A DNA stretch of 64,000 nucleotides from assembly GCF_014645195.1 (NCBI RefSeq), contig NZ_BMLK01000014.1, positions 1 to 64,000 of the forward strand. Direction: 5' to 3'. How positions within the stretch are numbered: the stretch's first letter is position 1; the number at the start of each line of letters is the position of its first letter. A program made the translations under genes and the position numbers. Positions 35,843-45,070 of the stretch are shown piece after piece. This DNA is from Novosphingobium indicum. Lineage in GTDB: Bacteria > Pseudomonadota > Alphaproteobacteria > Sphingomonadales > Sphingomonadaceae. The notes beneath the pieces were generated by a model. The model saw only the letters and a list, made by a program, of their open reading frames with translations. It had not been told where the DNA came from and made no database searches.

Positions 35843-35929
35843 GCGGTCGTGGCGGAATTGGTAGACGCGCAACGTTGAGGTCGTTGTGGGCGAAAGCCCG
35901 TGGAAGTTCGAGTCTTCTCGACCGCACCA
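35843..35929 (+). tRNA. tRNA-Leu(GAG)
   Basis: An 87-base type II tRNA with acceptor stem GCGGTCG/CGACCGC and encoded CCA. The D arm is GGCGGAATTGGTAGACGC, the anticodon stem is CAACG/CGTTG with loop TTGAGGT (anticodon GAG), a long variable arm is present, and the T arm is AGTTCGAGTCTT. It is intact and carries no insertion. Confidence 0.95.
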
Positions 35930-36168
35930 GGCAGTTTCAGAAACAGCACTGATTTTTGCCTTCGGGCACCCCGGCAGCGGCGGTTTTCTCGGCAACGCGC
36001 GGTGCTGTGTGGCCGATTGTTTCTCCCTCGAATCATAAAGCGAAAGCGCATCTTCGCGGTTGCGGGATCGGATGCCGACGTGCGACGCTGTACCTGTTGC
36101 CCGAAGCACTTATGCTTTGCCGGCACACGGTACGAAACGTCTGCCGCCATCGAGGAGCACGCCAAGCG

Positions 36169-38904
36169 ATGCCCGACGAGAATCGCCAGAACCATCACGC
36201 GGAGCCGATCGACAGTGTGCTCGGTGCGCTCGGATCACGGCCGCAGGGGCTCACGGAATCGGAGGCGGAGGAACGGCTGGCCCGGCATGGCCCGAACCGG
36301 CTGCGCGAAGCGCCCGGACGCAACCCGATCCTGCGTTTCCTCACGCACTTTCACAACATTCTCATCTACGTCCTGCTGGCGTCTTCGGCGGTCACGGCCG
36401 TGCTCGGGCACCTTGTCGACACGGCGGTGATCCTCGCGGTCGTTCTGGCCAATGCGGTGATCGGCTTCATTCAGGAGGGGCGCGCGGAAAATGCCATGGC
36501 CGCGATCCGCGGAATGCTGGCACCGCACACTTCCGTCCTGCGCGAAAACGCGCGGCGCACCATCCAGGCGGATGCGCTCGTGCCGGGCGACGTGGTGCTG
36601 CTGGAGGCCGGAGACCGTGTTCCGGCCGACTTGCGTCTGATCGAGGCGCGGGGCTTGAAGGCGGAAGAGGCGATCCTGACCGGCGAGTCCGTGCCGGCGG
36701 ACAAGGGGACGGCCCCGGTTCATCCCGACGCTGCGCTCGGCGATCGCACGCCGATGCTGTTCAGCGGCACGCTGGTAGTCTCCGGAACCGCGCGCGGGCT
36801 GGCCGTGGCCACCGGCGATGCCACCGAGATCGGGCGCATCAGTTCGATGCTGGCGAAAGTGGAAACGCTGACCACGCCGCTCGTGCGGCAGATGGACATC
36901 TTCGCGCGCTGGCTGACGCTGTTCATCCTGATGGTGGGGGCATGCCTGCTGACGTTCGGCGTCTTCGTCCGGCATATGCCGTTCGGAGAAGTCTTCATGG
37001 TCGTTGTCGGCCTTTCCGTCGCGGCCATCCCAGAGGGGCTGCCGGCGGTCCTGACCATCACCCTTGCCGTGGGCGTGCAGGGCATGGCGCGGCGCAACGC
37101 CATCGTCAGGCGGCTGCCGGCCATCGAGACGCTGGGTTCGGTCTCGGTGATCTGCACCGACAAGACCGGCACGCTGACGCGCAACGAGATGCAGGTGACC
37201 GCGCTGGTCTCTGCCGACAGTGAATTCTCGGTCGAAGGCGACGGCTATGCCCCCGCGGGTGCCGTGCATGCCGGGGATGGCCGTCCGGTAGATGCGGCCG
37301 GCGCTCCGATCCTGCACGAATTCGCCCGCGCGGCCCGTCTCTGCAACGATGCCGAACTGGTCTGCGCCGATGGCGACTGGCAGGTCGAAGGCGATCCCAT
37401 GGAGGGCGCGCTGATTGCCCTGGCGGAAAAGGTCTCGGCCGGGTCCGGCGCGTCGTGGGCCGGTTTTGCGCGGACCGACGCAATCCCCTTCGATGCCGCC
37501 CACCGTTACATGGCCGTGCTGCATCACGATCACGAGGGCCATGCCTTCGTCGATGTCAAAGGGGCGCCCGAAGCCGTGCTGCCGATGTGTTCGGGCCAGC
37601 GGAACGGAGGAGGGGGGATCGAACCTGTCGATGCCGAATACTGGCAGGAGAGCATCGAGGCCCTCGCCGCGCAGGGCATGCGCGTGATTGCGCTGGCATC
37701 GCGTCCGATGCAGCAGGACGACACGGTGCTCAATAGCGCCGATCTCGAGCGGCAGCTGGTGTTCATCGGGCTGGTCGGTCTGATCGATCCGCCGCGTCCG
37801 GAGGCTATCGCCGCGGTCGCCGAATGCCATGAAGCGGGCATTCGCGTGAAGATGATCACCGGAGACCACGGCGCCACCGCGTTGGCCATCGCCGCGCAGA
37901 TCGGGCTGCACAATACCGGCAGCGTGCTTACCGGCGCCGATATCGAGGGCATGTCCGACGGCGAATTGGCCGATGCCGTGGTGGAGACCGACGTCTTCGC
38001 CCGCACCTCGCCCGAGCACAAGCTGCGGCTGGTGTCCGCCTTGCAGGCGCGCGGCCTCACGGTCGCCATGACCGGGGACGGCGTGAACGATGCGCCCGCG
38101 CTCAAGCGCGCCGATGCCGGGACGGCCATGGGGCTCAAGGGCAGCGAGGCGGCGAAGGAAGCCGCCGAGCTGGTGCTGGCCGATGACAACTTCGCATCGA
38201 TCGCCGCTGCCGTGCGCGAAGGGCGCACGGTCTACGACAACATCAAGAAGGTCATCAGCTGGACCCTGCCCACCAATGCGGGCGAGGCGATGACCGTCGT
38301 GGTTGCACTGTTCGCGGGGATCGTGCTGCCCGTCACCGCGGTGCAGATCCTGTGGGTCAATCTCATCACCGCCGTCACGCTGGGGATTGCTCTCGCATTC
38401 GAACCGACCGAGCCGGGGACCATGCGCCGCCCGCCGCGTCCGCGCGACGCGCCGCTGCTCACCGGCGAGCTGATCTGGCATATCCTGCTCGTCTCGATGC
38501 TGTTCGTCGTCGGCGTTCTGGGCATTTTCTTCTACGCGCTGGACAAGGGATACCCCGAACCGCTGGCCCAGACGATGGCCGTCAACACGCTGGTGGTGCT
38601 GGAGATCTTCAACCTGTTCTTCATCCGCAACATTCACGGCCCGTCGCTGACGCTGTCCGCCGTACGAGGCACGCCATACGTCTGGGCCGCCGTGCTGGTG
38701 GTAACGGTGGCACAGTTCGCGATCACCTATGTACCGGCCTTGCAGACCGTCTTCGGAACCCAGGCAGTGCCGTTCGGCGACGGCCTGCTGATCGTCGGGC
38801 TAGGTGTGGTGTTCTTCGGGATGATGGAAGTCGAAAAGCAGATGCGTCTGACGTTCCGCTATCCGGCCCGCATCGGCCTCGGGCGCGGAACGCCGCGCGC
38901 CTAG
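36169..38904 (+). CDS. P2-type cation-transporting ATPase
   Basis: About 911 residues: actuator motif LTGES, VAAIPEGLPAVLTI in the fourth membrane helix, ICTDKTGTLTRNEM with phosphorylated Asp331, and MTGDGVNDAPALKRAD. Ten membrane helices are expected. The family resembles SERCA and Na/K-type pumps. However, the sixth-helix motif reads WVNLITAVTLGIALAFEP and lacks the Asp that Ca pumps have at WVNLVTDG, so the ion may not be calcium. ATG 36169 was chosen (GAGGAG upstream); an in-frame extension exists. A stress protein and a K/H antiporter gene follow, suggesting ion homeostasis. Confidence 0.88.
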   Translation: MPDENRQNHHAEPIDSVLGALGSRPQGLTESEAEERLARHGPNRLREAPGRNPILRFLTHFHNILIYVLLASSAVTAVLGHLVDTAVILAVVLANAVIGFIQEGRAENAMAAIRGMLAPHTSVLRENARRTIQADALVPGDVVLLEAGDRVPADLRLIEARGLKAEEAILTGESVPADKGTAPVHPDAALGDRTPMLFSGTLVVSGTARGLAVATGDATEIGRISSMLAKVETLTTPLVRQMDIFARWLTLFILMVGACLLTFGVFVRHMPFGEVFMVVVGLSVAAIPEGLPAVLTITLAVGVQGMARRNAIVRRLPAIETLGSVSVICTDKTGTLTRNEMQVTALVSADSEFSVEGDGYAPAGAVHAGDGRPVDAAGAPILHEFARAARLCNDAELVCADGDWQVEGDPMEGALIALAEKVSAGSGASWAGFARTDAIPFDAAHRYMAVLHHDHEGHAFVDVKGAPEAVLPMCSGQRNGGGGIEPVDAEYWQESIEALAAQGMRVIALASRPMQQDDTVLNSADLERQLVFIGLVGLIDPPRPEAIAAVAECHEAGIRVKMITGDHGATALAIAAQIGLHNTGSVLTGADIEGMSDGELADAVVETDVFARTSPEHKLRLVSALQARGLTVAMTGDGVNDAPALKRADAGTAMGLKGSEAAKEAAELVLADDNFASIAAAVREGRTVYDNIKKVISWTLPTNAGEAMTVVVALFAGIVLPVTAVQILWVNLITAVTLGIALAFEPTEPGTMRRPPRPRDAPLLTGELIWHILLVSMLFVVGVLGIFFYALDKGYPEPLAQTMAVNTLVVLEIFNLFFIRNIHGPSLTLSAVRGTPYVWAAVLVVTVAQFAITYVPALQTVFGTQAVPFGDGLLIVGLGVVFFGMMEVEKQMRLTFRYPARIGLGRGTPRA

Positions 38905-38925
38905 GCCGTCAGGGCGGGCATAAGG

Positions 38926-39756
38926 CTACTTCTTCTTTTCACGCACCATGAGCGTGTCGGCCTGGACGCATTCGAGCAGGGATTCGGCCATGCTGCCGAT
39001 TGTCGCTTGGATCAGGCCGGTGCGGCCATGCGTGCCGATCACGACGAGATCGACGCCGTCTTCCAGCGCCATGTCGGAAACGACGCGGGTGGTTTCGCCA
39101 TAGCCGATACGGATGCGGGTCCGTTCGCGCACGGCATCGGGAATGGCGGAATCCCGCAGAAAGGCATTCAGGTCCTTTTCCGCGTCCTGCGTCGCGGCCT
39201 GCTTGTTGTCGTCCGCCCGCAGCCATCCCTCGTAGGGAACGTGATAGGCATGGACGAGCTGGATGGTCGCCTCGGGAAACATCTCCGCCGCCTTCAGCAA
39301 GGCCTCGCGCGAGCATGTGGAGTAGTCTGTTGCGACGAGGATCGAGCGGTAGGGGGCATGGCACCGCTGCTTGACGACCAGCACCGGCGCATCGGCATGA
39401 CGCACGATGTGATCGACCGCCGTGCCGGTGAAAAAGTCGCCCATCGTGTTGTAGCGCGCAACGCCGGTCACGATCAAACCGCACTCCGCCGACTTCGCCG
39501 CCTCGGTCACCAGCGTGGGCGCGGGACCGACCGAGGGCAGGATCTCCACGTCAGCGGTGGGATCGGGCAGGACGTCGCGGATCGCCTTGTCGGACAATTC
39601 CGGGTGCTTATCGAGGCGCGAGCCGGGCTCTATCGCATGCAGGACGATAAGCCGGGTATCCCACTTCGCGGCCATGAAAACGGCGCGGTCGACCGCCCGG
39701 TCAGAGCGGGCGCTCAGATCGGTAGCGACGAGGATGGGATGGTGATTTTTGGGCAT
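38926..39756 (-). CDS. Universal stress protein, tandem UspA domains
   Basis: A 276-residue protein with two Usp folds: HHPILVATDLSARSDRAVDR in the first and YRSILVATDYSTCSREALLK in the second. Only the second has the full ATP-binding GTHGRTGLIQATIGSMAESL. Such proteins help cells survive starvation and respiratory stress. It converges with the ATPase gene (21 bases between stops) and diverges from the kefB-like gene. ATG 39756 gives the natural start MPKNHHPILVATD. Confidence 0.9.
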   Translation of the reverse strand: MPKNHHPILVATDLSARSDRAVDRAVFMAAKWDTRLIVLHAIEPGSRLDKHPELSDKAIRDVLPDPTADVEILPSVGPAPTLVTEAAKSAECGLIVTGVARYNTMGDFFTGTAVDHIVRHADAPVLVVKQRCHAPYRSILVATDYSTCSREALLKAAEMFPEATIQLVHAYHVPYEGWLRADDNKQAATQDAEKDLNAFLRDSAIPDAVRERTRIRIGYGETTRVVSDMALEDGVDLVVIGTHGRTGLIQATIGSMAESLLECVQADTLMVREKKK

Positions 39757-40025
39757 GACCTGTTCTCTCGCCGTGATCCGTGTGTTTTCGAAACCCATGC
39801 CTGCCGCAAGGAGGCATGCCGATCATTGCGGACGGTCAATGAGACGGGCGGGCCAGTTCGGCCAGACCCGGCTGGCTGGCCCATGCATTGACCTGCCATT
39901 GCGCAGACCGGATTGCGCGTCGAGACTCGCGTGCCCGCAATGGGATGACAAGTGACAAATCTTTGCTGCCTGCGCGGCTGGGCGTGTTTGCAGGCGCGCG
40001 ATAGTCTAGGGCGGCGGTTCGGGGC

Positions 40026-41777
40026 GTGAACGATCGCAGCGCTGCCCCAAGGGAAACGGACAAGGACGAACGGGTGCACGCCGAAATACCCTATCTGCGC
40101 GAGATGTTGATCTTTTTGGCCGCGGCAGGACTGATCATGCCGCTGGTACGCCGGCTGCGGATCAGCCCGGTGCTGGGCTTTCTGTGTATCGGCCTGCTGA
40201 TCGGGCCCTACGGTCTGGGCCGCCTTACCGCGTTCGTGCCCAAGCTAGACCTCATCGTCATCACCCGCACCGAAGGCGTGGAGGCGATAGGAGAGCTGGG
40301 CGTCGTCTTCCTGCTCTTCAGTATCGGGCTGGAGATGTCGTTCCGGCAGATATGGGCGATGCGCAAGGACGTGTTCGGGCTCGGTTCGGCCCAGATCCTC
40401 GTCAGTGCCGCCGCTATAGGCACGATTGTTTATTTCTATCGCAGCGACGTTTCCACCGCCGTGCTGCTTGGCTTGAGCCTTGCCCTGTCTTCCACCGCCA
40501 TCGTCGTCCAGCTGCTCTCGGAGCAGATGCGGCTGAGTTCCTCGCCCGGCCGCGCGGCTTTCGGGGTCCTGCTCATGCAGGATCTCGCGGTGGTGCCCAT
40601 TCTGTTTCTTGTCGGCGTTCTGGCCGGGCACGGCAGTTCGACCGGCGGCGCGGCGCTGACGGCATTCGGGGAAGCCTTCGCCGTGATCCTCGCGATCTTC
40701 CTGGCGGGGCGTTTCCTGGTGAAGCCGGTACTGCGCTATGCGGGCGGCAGCGCGAGCCAGGAACTTTTCATGGCCTGCGTTCTGCTGCTGATCATCGGCA
40801 CGTCTGCGCTCACGGCCATGGCCGGGTTGTCGATGGCACTGGGCGCCTTTCTCGCCGGTTTGCTGTTCGCCGGAACTGAATATCGCCATCAGATCCACAA
40901 CGACATGGAGCCCTTCAAGGGACTGTTGCTGGCGCTTTTCTTCCTTTCCGTGGGCATGCGGCTGGATGTCGCGGCCGTGTGGGACCAGATCGGGTTGATC
41001 TTCGCGGCTGCGGCCGGGCTGATCGTGCTCAAGGCGGCGGTGCTGTTCGTTCTGGCGCGCCTGTTCGGCCATTCGCTCGCCGTCTCTGCCGAAGTGGCGG
41101 TTCTGCTCGGGGAGGGCGGGGAATTCGCGCTGATCGCGGTGGGGGCCGGGGCCGGTCTGGGCGTGCTCACCCCGCCGACGGCGCAGTTCATCATCCCCGT
41201 AGTGGTCATCTCCATGTTCGCGGCGCCAGGCCTCGCGGCAGTGGGCCGGCGCATCGGGAACTGGCTCACCCATGCGAACGCGGAGCATACCCTGCCGAAG
41301 GACGGCGATTCCGCCGAACGCCGCGTGGTGATTGGCGGTTTCGGGCGGGTCGGCAGGGCCATTGGCAAGGTTCTGGAGGATCAGCGTATCCCCTATCTGG
41401 TCATCGATTCCGACGCCGAACTGGTCGCGCGCGAACGCAGAGCAGGCGTGCCGATACATTTCGGCAATGCCAGCAACGATCGGCTGCTCGATCAGGTCGG
41501 CGTCAGCAATGCTATCGCTTTCGTTTCGACCATCGACGAGCGTGGCGGGGCAGAGGCCGTCGTTTCCGCGCTCCACAGGTCCCACCCGAACCTGCCGATC
41601 TACGCCCGGGCCAAGGACCCGGCGCATGCCCGCGCGCTGACCATGGCCGGGGCCGAGCTTGCCGTTCCCGAAGCGACGGAGGCCGGACTCAAGCTGTCCG
41701 AAGCGCTGCTCCTGTCGGCGGGTCTGCCGGACAATGTCGCCAGCGCGATCATTGCGCAGGAACGCTCCGCAATCTGA
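40026..41777 (+). CDS. KefB-like monovalent cation:proton antiporter (CPA2) with RCK domain
   Basis: 583 residues. The N-terminal CPA2 membrane domain has about 12 helices with LGFLCIGLLIGPYGLG, GVVFLLFSIGLEMSF and VLLMQDLAVVPILFLVG. The C-terminal TrkA-N domain (RVVIGGFGRVGRAIGKVLED) binds nucleotide. It probably exports K+ against protons in stress, as KefB/KefC do. The GTG at 40026 is the likely start. The next gene (an AraC regulator) follows on the same strand after about 60 bases. Confidence 0.9.
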   Translation: MNDRSAAPRETDKDERVHAEIPYLREMLIFLAAAGLIMPLVRRLRISPVLGFLCIGLLIGPYGLGRLTAFVPKLDLIVITRTEGVEAIGELGVVFLLFSIGLEMSFRQIWAMRKDVFGLGSAQILVSAAAIGTIVYFYRSDVSTAVLLGLSLALSSTAIVVQLLSEQMRLSSSPGRAAFGVLLMQDLAVVPILFLVGVLAGHGSSTGGAALTAFGEAFAVILAIFLAGRFLVKPVLRYAGGSASQELFMACVLLLIIGTSALTAMAGLSMALGAFLAGLLFAGTEYRHQIHNDMEPFKGLLLALFFLSVGMRLDVAAVWDQIGLIFAAAAGLIVLKAAVLFVLARLFGHSLAVSAEVAVLLGEGGEFALIAVGAGAGLGVLTPPTAQFIIPVVVISMFAAPGLAAVGRRIGNWLTHANAEHTLPKDGDSAERRVVIGGFGRVGRAIGKVLEDQRIPYLVIDSDAELVARERRAGVPIHFGNASNDRLLDQVGVSNAIAFVSTIDERGGAEAVVSALHRSHPNLPIYARAKDPAHARALTMAGAELAVPEATEAGLKLSEALLLSAGLPDNVASAIIAQERSAI

Positions 41778-41838
41778 CCCGTCCGGCCCTGAGCAGACCT
41801 TCCCATCCCGACGGCGCAGCTCTACCGCGGATGGCGAG

Positions 41839-42894
41839 ATGACCCCGGTGGATGACCTGAGCGCAATCGAACAGGCTGGAACGATACGGTTCGACCGGGT
41901 CGACCCGCGCATACTCTGGTTCTTTCCCGATCTTGTGAGTGGTCTCGGCGGAGAGCCGGACGCGATGCTGGGCCAGGTCGGAATCTATCCGGGCGCGGCC
42001 GGGCGCGGCGACTGGACCGTCAGCTATCGGCAGATGGTATCGCTGCTGGCCGTCGCGGCGAAGGATCTCGACTGCCCCGATCTGGGGATGCGCCTGGCCA
42101 AGCTGCAGGCAGGGGGCATCCAGTCTCCTTTGCTCCAGCTCTTCCGCAATTCGGCTACGCTGGGCGAGGCGCTGCAGCATGTGCTGGATCACAGCTATGC
42201 GCACAGCCTTGCCGCCGGAATATGGCTGCAACGGTGCCCGGCCGAGGAGACGGTGACGGTGGGGCATGACATCCTCATCGAAGGCGTGCCGGACAGGCGT
42301 CAGGCGATCGAGCAGATCCTGTTGATCGAATACCTCACCCGCCTCGATGCCACGGCGGGTCTGGCGCGGGCGCGACGGGTGGACTTTCGCCACCTGCCTA
42401 TGTCCGCGCCGTCGGTCTACCGCGCGAATTTCGGGAGCGAGGTGCGCTTCGGGCAGGCGGCGGATGCGATCGTCTATGGTGAACAGGTTCTCGCCAGCCC
42501 TATCGTCGCCTCCGACCCGTCGGAATGCCGTCGCGTGATCGCGCGGATCAACGGGGCATTTGCAGAGCACGAACCACCGCTCCACGCTCGCGTGCGCGGG
42601 CTGGTGATGCATCTTCTCTCCAGTGAGCGTTGCACTGACCCGGACGTGGCGAAAGAACTGGGGCTGCATCCCCGTACCCTGCATCGTAAGCTGCGGGGTG
42701 AGGGAACGTCTTTCCGGCAGATCAAGAACGAGGTCCGGCGCGATCTTCTGATCCACTATCTGGACCAGACCGCCTTGCCGATTGCCGAGATATCCGAAAG
42801 GCTGGGCTTCGCCGAGCAATCCGCCATGACGCGCTTCTGCCGGCAGCAGCTGGCAGTATCTCCGACCCAGCGCAGGGCAGGTCGATCCGACTGA
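41839..42894 (+). CDS. AraC-family transcriptional regulator
   Basis: A 351-residue regulator. The N-terminal Arabinose_bd-type domain has SPLLQLFRNSATLGEALQHV and the RVDFRHLPMSAPSVYRANFG region, as in OruR-like regulators. The C-terminal double helix-turn-helix has VAKELGLHPRTLHRKLRGEG and IAEISERLGFAEQSAMTRFC. The dioxygenase gene lies 130 bases downstream on the same strand and is a plausible target. ATG 41839 follows a GGCGAG stretch. Confidence 0.9.
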   Translation: MTPVDDLSAIEQAGTIRFDRVDPRILWFFPDLVSGLGGEPDAMLGQVGIYPGAAGRGDWTVSYRQMVSLLAVAAKDLDCPDLGMRLAKLQAGGIQSPLLQLFRNSATLGEALQHVLDHSYAHSLAAGIWLQRCPAEETVTVGHDILIEGVPDRRQAIEQILLIEYLTRLDATAGLARARRVDFRHLPMSAPSVYRANFGSEVRFGQAADAIVYGEQVLASPIVASDPSECRRVIARINGAFAEHEPPLHARVRGLVMHLLSSERCTDPDVAKELGLHPRTLHRKLRGEGTSFRQIKNEVRRDLLIHYLDQTALPIAEISERLGFAEQSAMTRFCRQQLAVSPTQRRAGRSD

Positions 42895-43023
42895 ACGGCG
42901 GCGCCTGTCCGAAATGGGCAAGTCGCCGGACGCGGATTGTTGGATGACAGGATCAAACGCGATCCTACCGCTTCTCGCCTCCCGGCCGGAGCGGGCCTTT
43001 GACGTTCATGGGAGAAAGCCAAG

Positions 43024-43836
43024 GTGACTTTTCAGACAACCGACCTGACGCCGCTTATCGGTACCCGCGTGGAAGCCGACAAGGCCATCCTGCTCGACGG
43101 AAGCCGCGCGGCGGAGCTTCGCGAACTGCTCGAGGCGCGCGGCGTTCTCGTATTCCCGCAGGTCAACATGACCGATGAAGAGCAGCGCACCTTTGCGCAT
43201 ACCATCGGCACCCCGACCGATCAGGGCGAGCGCGGCCTGCACAAGATCAGCCTGGACGAAAAGGTTACGGCCACCGCAAAGTACCTCAAGGGAACGGTGC
43301 TATGGCACTTCGACGGCTGGAACGACCGCATTCCCGCCCGCGGGACGGTACTGACCGGCCGTGTTCTCTCGAAAGTCGGCGGGCAGACCGAGTTCTCCAA
43401 TACCTATGCAGCGTACGAAGAGCTGCCTGAGGACAAGAAGGCGCAGATCGCCGACCTCAAGGTTGCCCATACGATGGAAGGCACGCAGCGCGGCGTCCAC
43501 GAAGAGGTTACGCCCGAGATGGAAGCGGACTGGGCCAACTTCCACATCCACCGCCACCCGCTCGTCTGGACCCACCGGTCGGGGCGCAAGTCGCTGCTGC
43601 TGGGATCGAGCGCGGACTGGGTGGAAGGAATGGACCGGGCCGAAAGCGATGCCCTGCTAGCCGAACTCAAGGCCTGGGCTTCGCAGCCCCGTTTCGTCTA
43701 TCGTCACGAATGGAACGTGGGCGACATGATTGTCTGGGACAATTGCGGTGTCCTGCACCGGGTCGAGCCCTATCCGATGGACAGCGGACGCGTGATGCAT
43801 CGCGTAACGCTCGATGGTGAGGAAGCCATCGCCTGA
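43024..43836 (+). CDS. TauD/TfdA-family Fe(II)/2-oxoglutarate dioxygenase
   Basis: A 270-residue member of the taurine/2,4-D dioxygenase family. Metal ligands are visible in LWHFDGW (HxD) and in GVLHRVEPY, and RVMHRVTL supplies the Arg that binds 2-oxoglutarate. It starts with GTG 43024 after a GGAGAAAGCC ribosome site. The substrate is unknown; the adjacent AraC regulator suggests it is induced by its substrate. A strong terminator follows. Confidence 0.9.
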   Translation: MTFQTTDLTPLIGTRVEADKAILLDGSRAAELRELLEARGVLVFPQVNMTDEEQRTFAHTIGTPTDQGERGLHKISLDEKVTATAKYLKGTVLWHFDGWNDRIPARGTVLTGRVLSKVGGQTEFSNTYAAYEELPEDKKAQIADLKVAHTMEGTQRGVHEEVTPEMEADWANFHIHRHPLVWTHRSGRKSLLLGSSADWVEGMDRAESDALLAELKAWASQPRFVYRHEWNVGDMIVWDNCGVLHRVEPYPMDSGRVMHRVTLDGEEAIA

Positions 43837-43852
43837 TTTGTTGCTGAAAGGC

Positions 43853-43883
43853 TGCCGGGCAAGCTGGATTTGCTTGCCCGGCA
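43853..43883 (+). terminator. Terminator after the dioxygenase gene
   Basis: TGCCGGGCAAGC (43853-43864) pairs with GCTTGCCCGGCA (43872-43883) around a seven-base loop and is followed by ATTTCCT. A 12-bp perfect stem 17 bases after the stop is a convincing intrinsic terminator, though its T tract is short. The rest of the gap to 44083 shows no gene. Confidence 0.75.
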
Positions 43884-44083
43884 ATTTCCTGGAAACAGTT
43901 TTCGCGCTTCCGCTTGGGGGGCGTAACGTGGGAATTGCCCGAGGTTCCGGGGTGTTGCGTGTCTCGCTCGTACCCCGATAGCTGCTAAGCAATTGTCCGG
44001 AAACATTTCGTTACGGTTTCGAACAAGGCGCGAAATGCAGGTCCCCTTAATTAGCGACAACAAGATCGCAAATGGAGACCGTT

Positions 44084-44359
44084 ATGATTTCGGCAATTCT
44101 TCTCGCTGTCGCTGGGCTTTCGGCGCCCGCAGCAGCTCCCGCAGCTTCCTTCGGCGCAGACACCGTACGCAGCCTCAAGGGCCACCCGGCGCTTCCTGCC
44201 CGCAGCGCGGAGAGCAAGACGGCCAACCTGCCGGCCGCATGCCATCCCGATCCCACCAAGCGCCGGATTTGCCGCCACCACATCGTGCAGGCCGAACAGG
44301 ACCGTCGTGAAGCCCGTGCTCTCGCGGCTGCCAACAGCCGTGCTGAGATGGCCGAGTGA
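44084..44359 (+). CDS. Small exported protein of unknown function
   Basis: About 91 residues. The start MISAILLAVAGLSAPAAAPA looks like a signal peptide; the mature part is basic with two Cys (AACHPDPTKRRICRHHI) that could form a disulphide, and ends Ala/Glu-rich. ATG 44084 has GGAG six bases upstream, better than ATG 44072. The stop overlaps the next gene (GTGA), so the two are co-translated. No family recognised. Confidence 0.7.
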   Translation: MISAILLAVAGLSAPAAAPAASFGADTVRSLKGHPALPARSAESKTANLPAACHPDPTKRRICRHHIVQAEQDRREARALAAANSRAEMAE

Positions 44360-44973
44360 GGACGCTCCTCGCTGCCCTGGCCACCTGCTTCACGCTGGGT
44401 TGGGCCGGGGTTGCAGCCGCCTATGACGAACTGCCGCGCGGACTGGCAAAGCTTACGCCGGCAGAAGTCGTGGACCGCATCCACATCGATGACGAGATGC
44501 TCGAACCGCATATCGTGATCTCGACGGAAAAGGCCTGGAAGCGTGGTCGGGGCATCGAGGGGGCGCATGCCACCGACGTGCACTTGCGTGCTCTGGTCGA
44601 CCGTCAGAGCGGAGCGGTGCGTTGGCAGGTCTGGCACGAGCTGGTCTATCCCGGACATCGCCCGGAAATGGTGGGTGTGAACTACCGGGCTGGCGGCCGC
44701 CTGGAACAGGCCGAGCTCCTGTTCGCGGAGCACTGGCAGGACGACTGTCCGGGCACCGACGATCCGCCCGTTTCGTGCAACAAGTATGCACGTTTCGTCT
44801 TTGAAATTCCGGACGATGTCGTGGCCGAAATAGCCGCGGCCTATCGCCCGGAAAGCCGCGCCCCCTGGCGGCTGCGTTTCAAGGACGTGAACGGCGGCTC
44901 GATCACCGGAGGGCTGGCGCCTGCAGAGGCGGCAGGATTGGTAAAGGCAGTGGATCGGATGCGCGGCGATTGA
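44356..44973 (+). CDS. Exported protein of unknown function
   Basis: A 205-residue protein with a signal peptide (MRTLLAALATCFTLGWAGVA ... AA) and no other membrane segment, so it is probably periplasmic. Conserved-looking features are HIVISTEKAW, RWQVWHELVYPG and two Cys in DDCPGTDDPPVSCNKYARF. It begins at GTG within the stop of the preceding small gene. The pair lies just upstream of a two-component system. I recognise no family. Confidence 0.75.
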   Translation: MRTLLAALATCFTLGWAGVAAAYDELPRGLAKLTPAEVVDRIHIDDEMLEPHIVISTEKAWKRGRGIEGAHATDVHLRALVDRQSGAVRWQVWHELVYPGHRPEMVGVNYRAGGRLEQAELLFAEHWQDDCPGTDDPPVSCNKYARFVFEIPDDVVAEIAAAYRPESRAPWRLRFKDVNGGSITGGLAPAEAAGLVKAVDRMRGD

Positions 44974-45070
44974 GCACCATTCCAGCACATAAAATCAGTT
45001 CGCTCATGGAGGGTGCGGTTTGCCTGACCGCGCCCTCGTACCTATATGCACTCAAAATAGTAATGAGACG

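Noticed and set aside
36235..38637. 800-codon open frame on the minus strand
   Set aside because: It is the antisense shadow of the P-type ATPase, a by-product of high GC; its translation is low-complexity (R, H, D, G, Q) with no family motif.
40245..41912. 555-codon minus-strand frame
   Set aside because: Shadow of the KefB-like antiporter gene.
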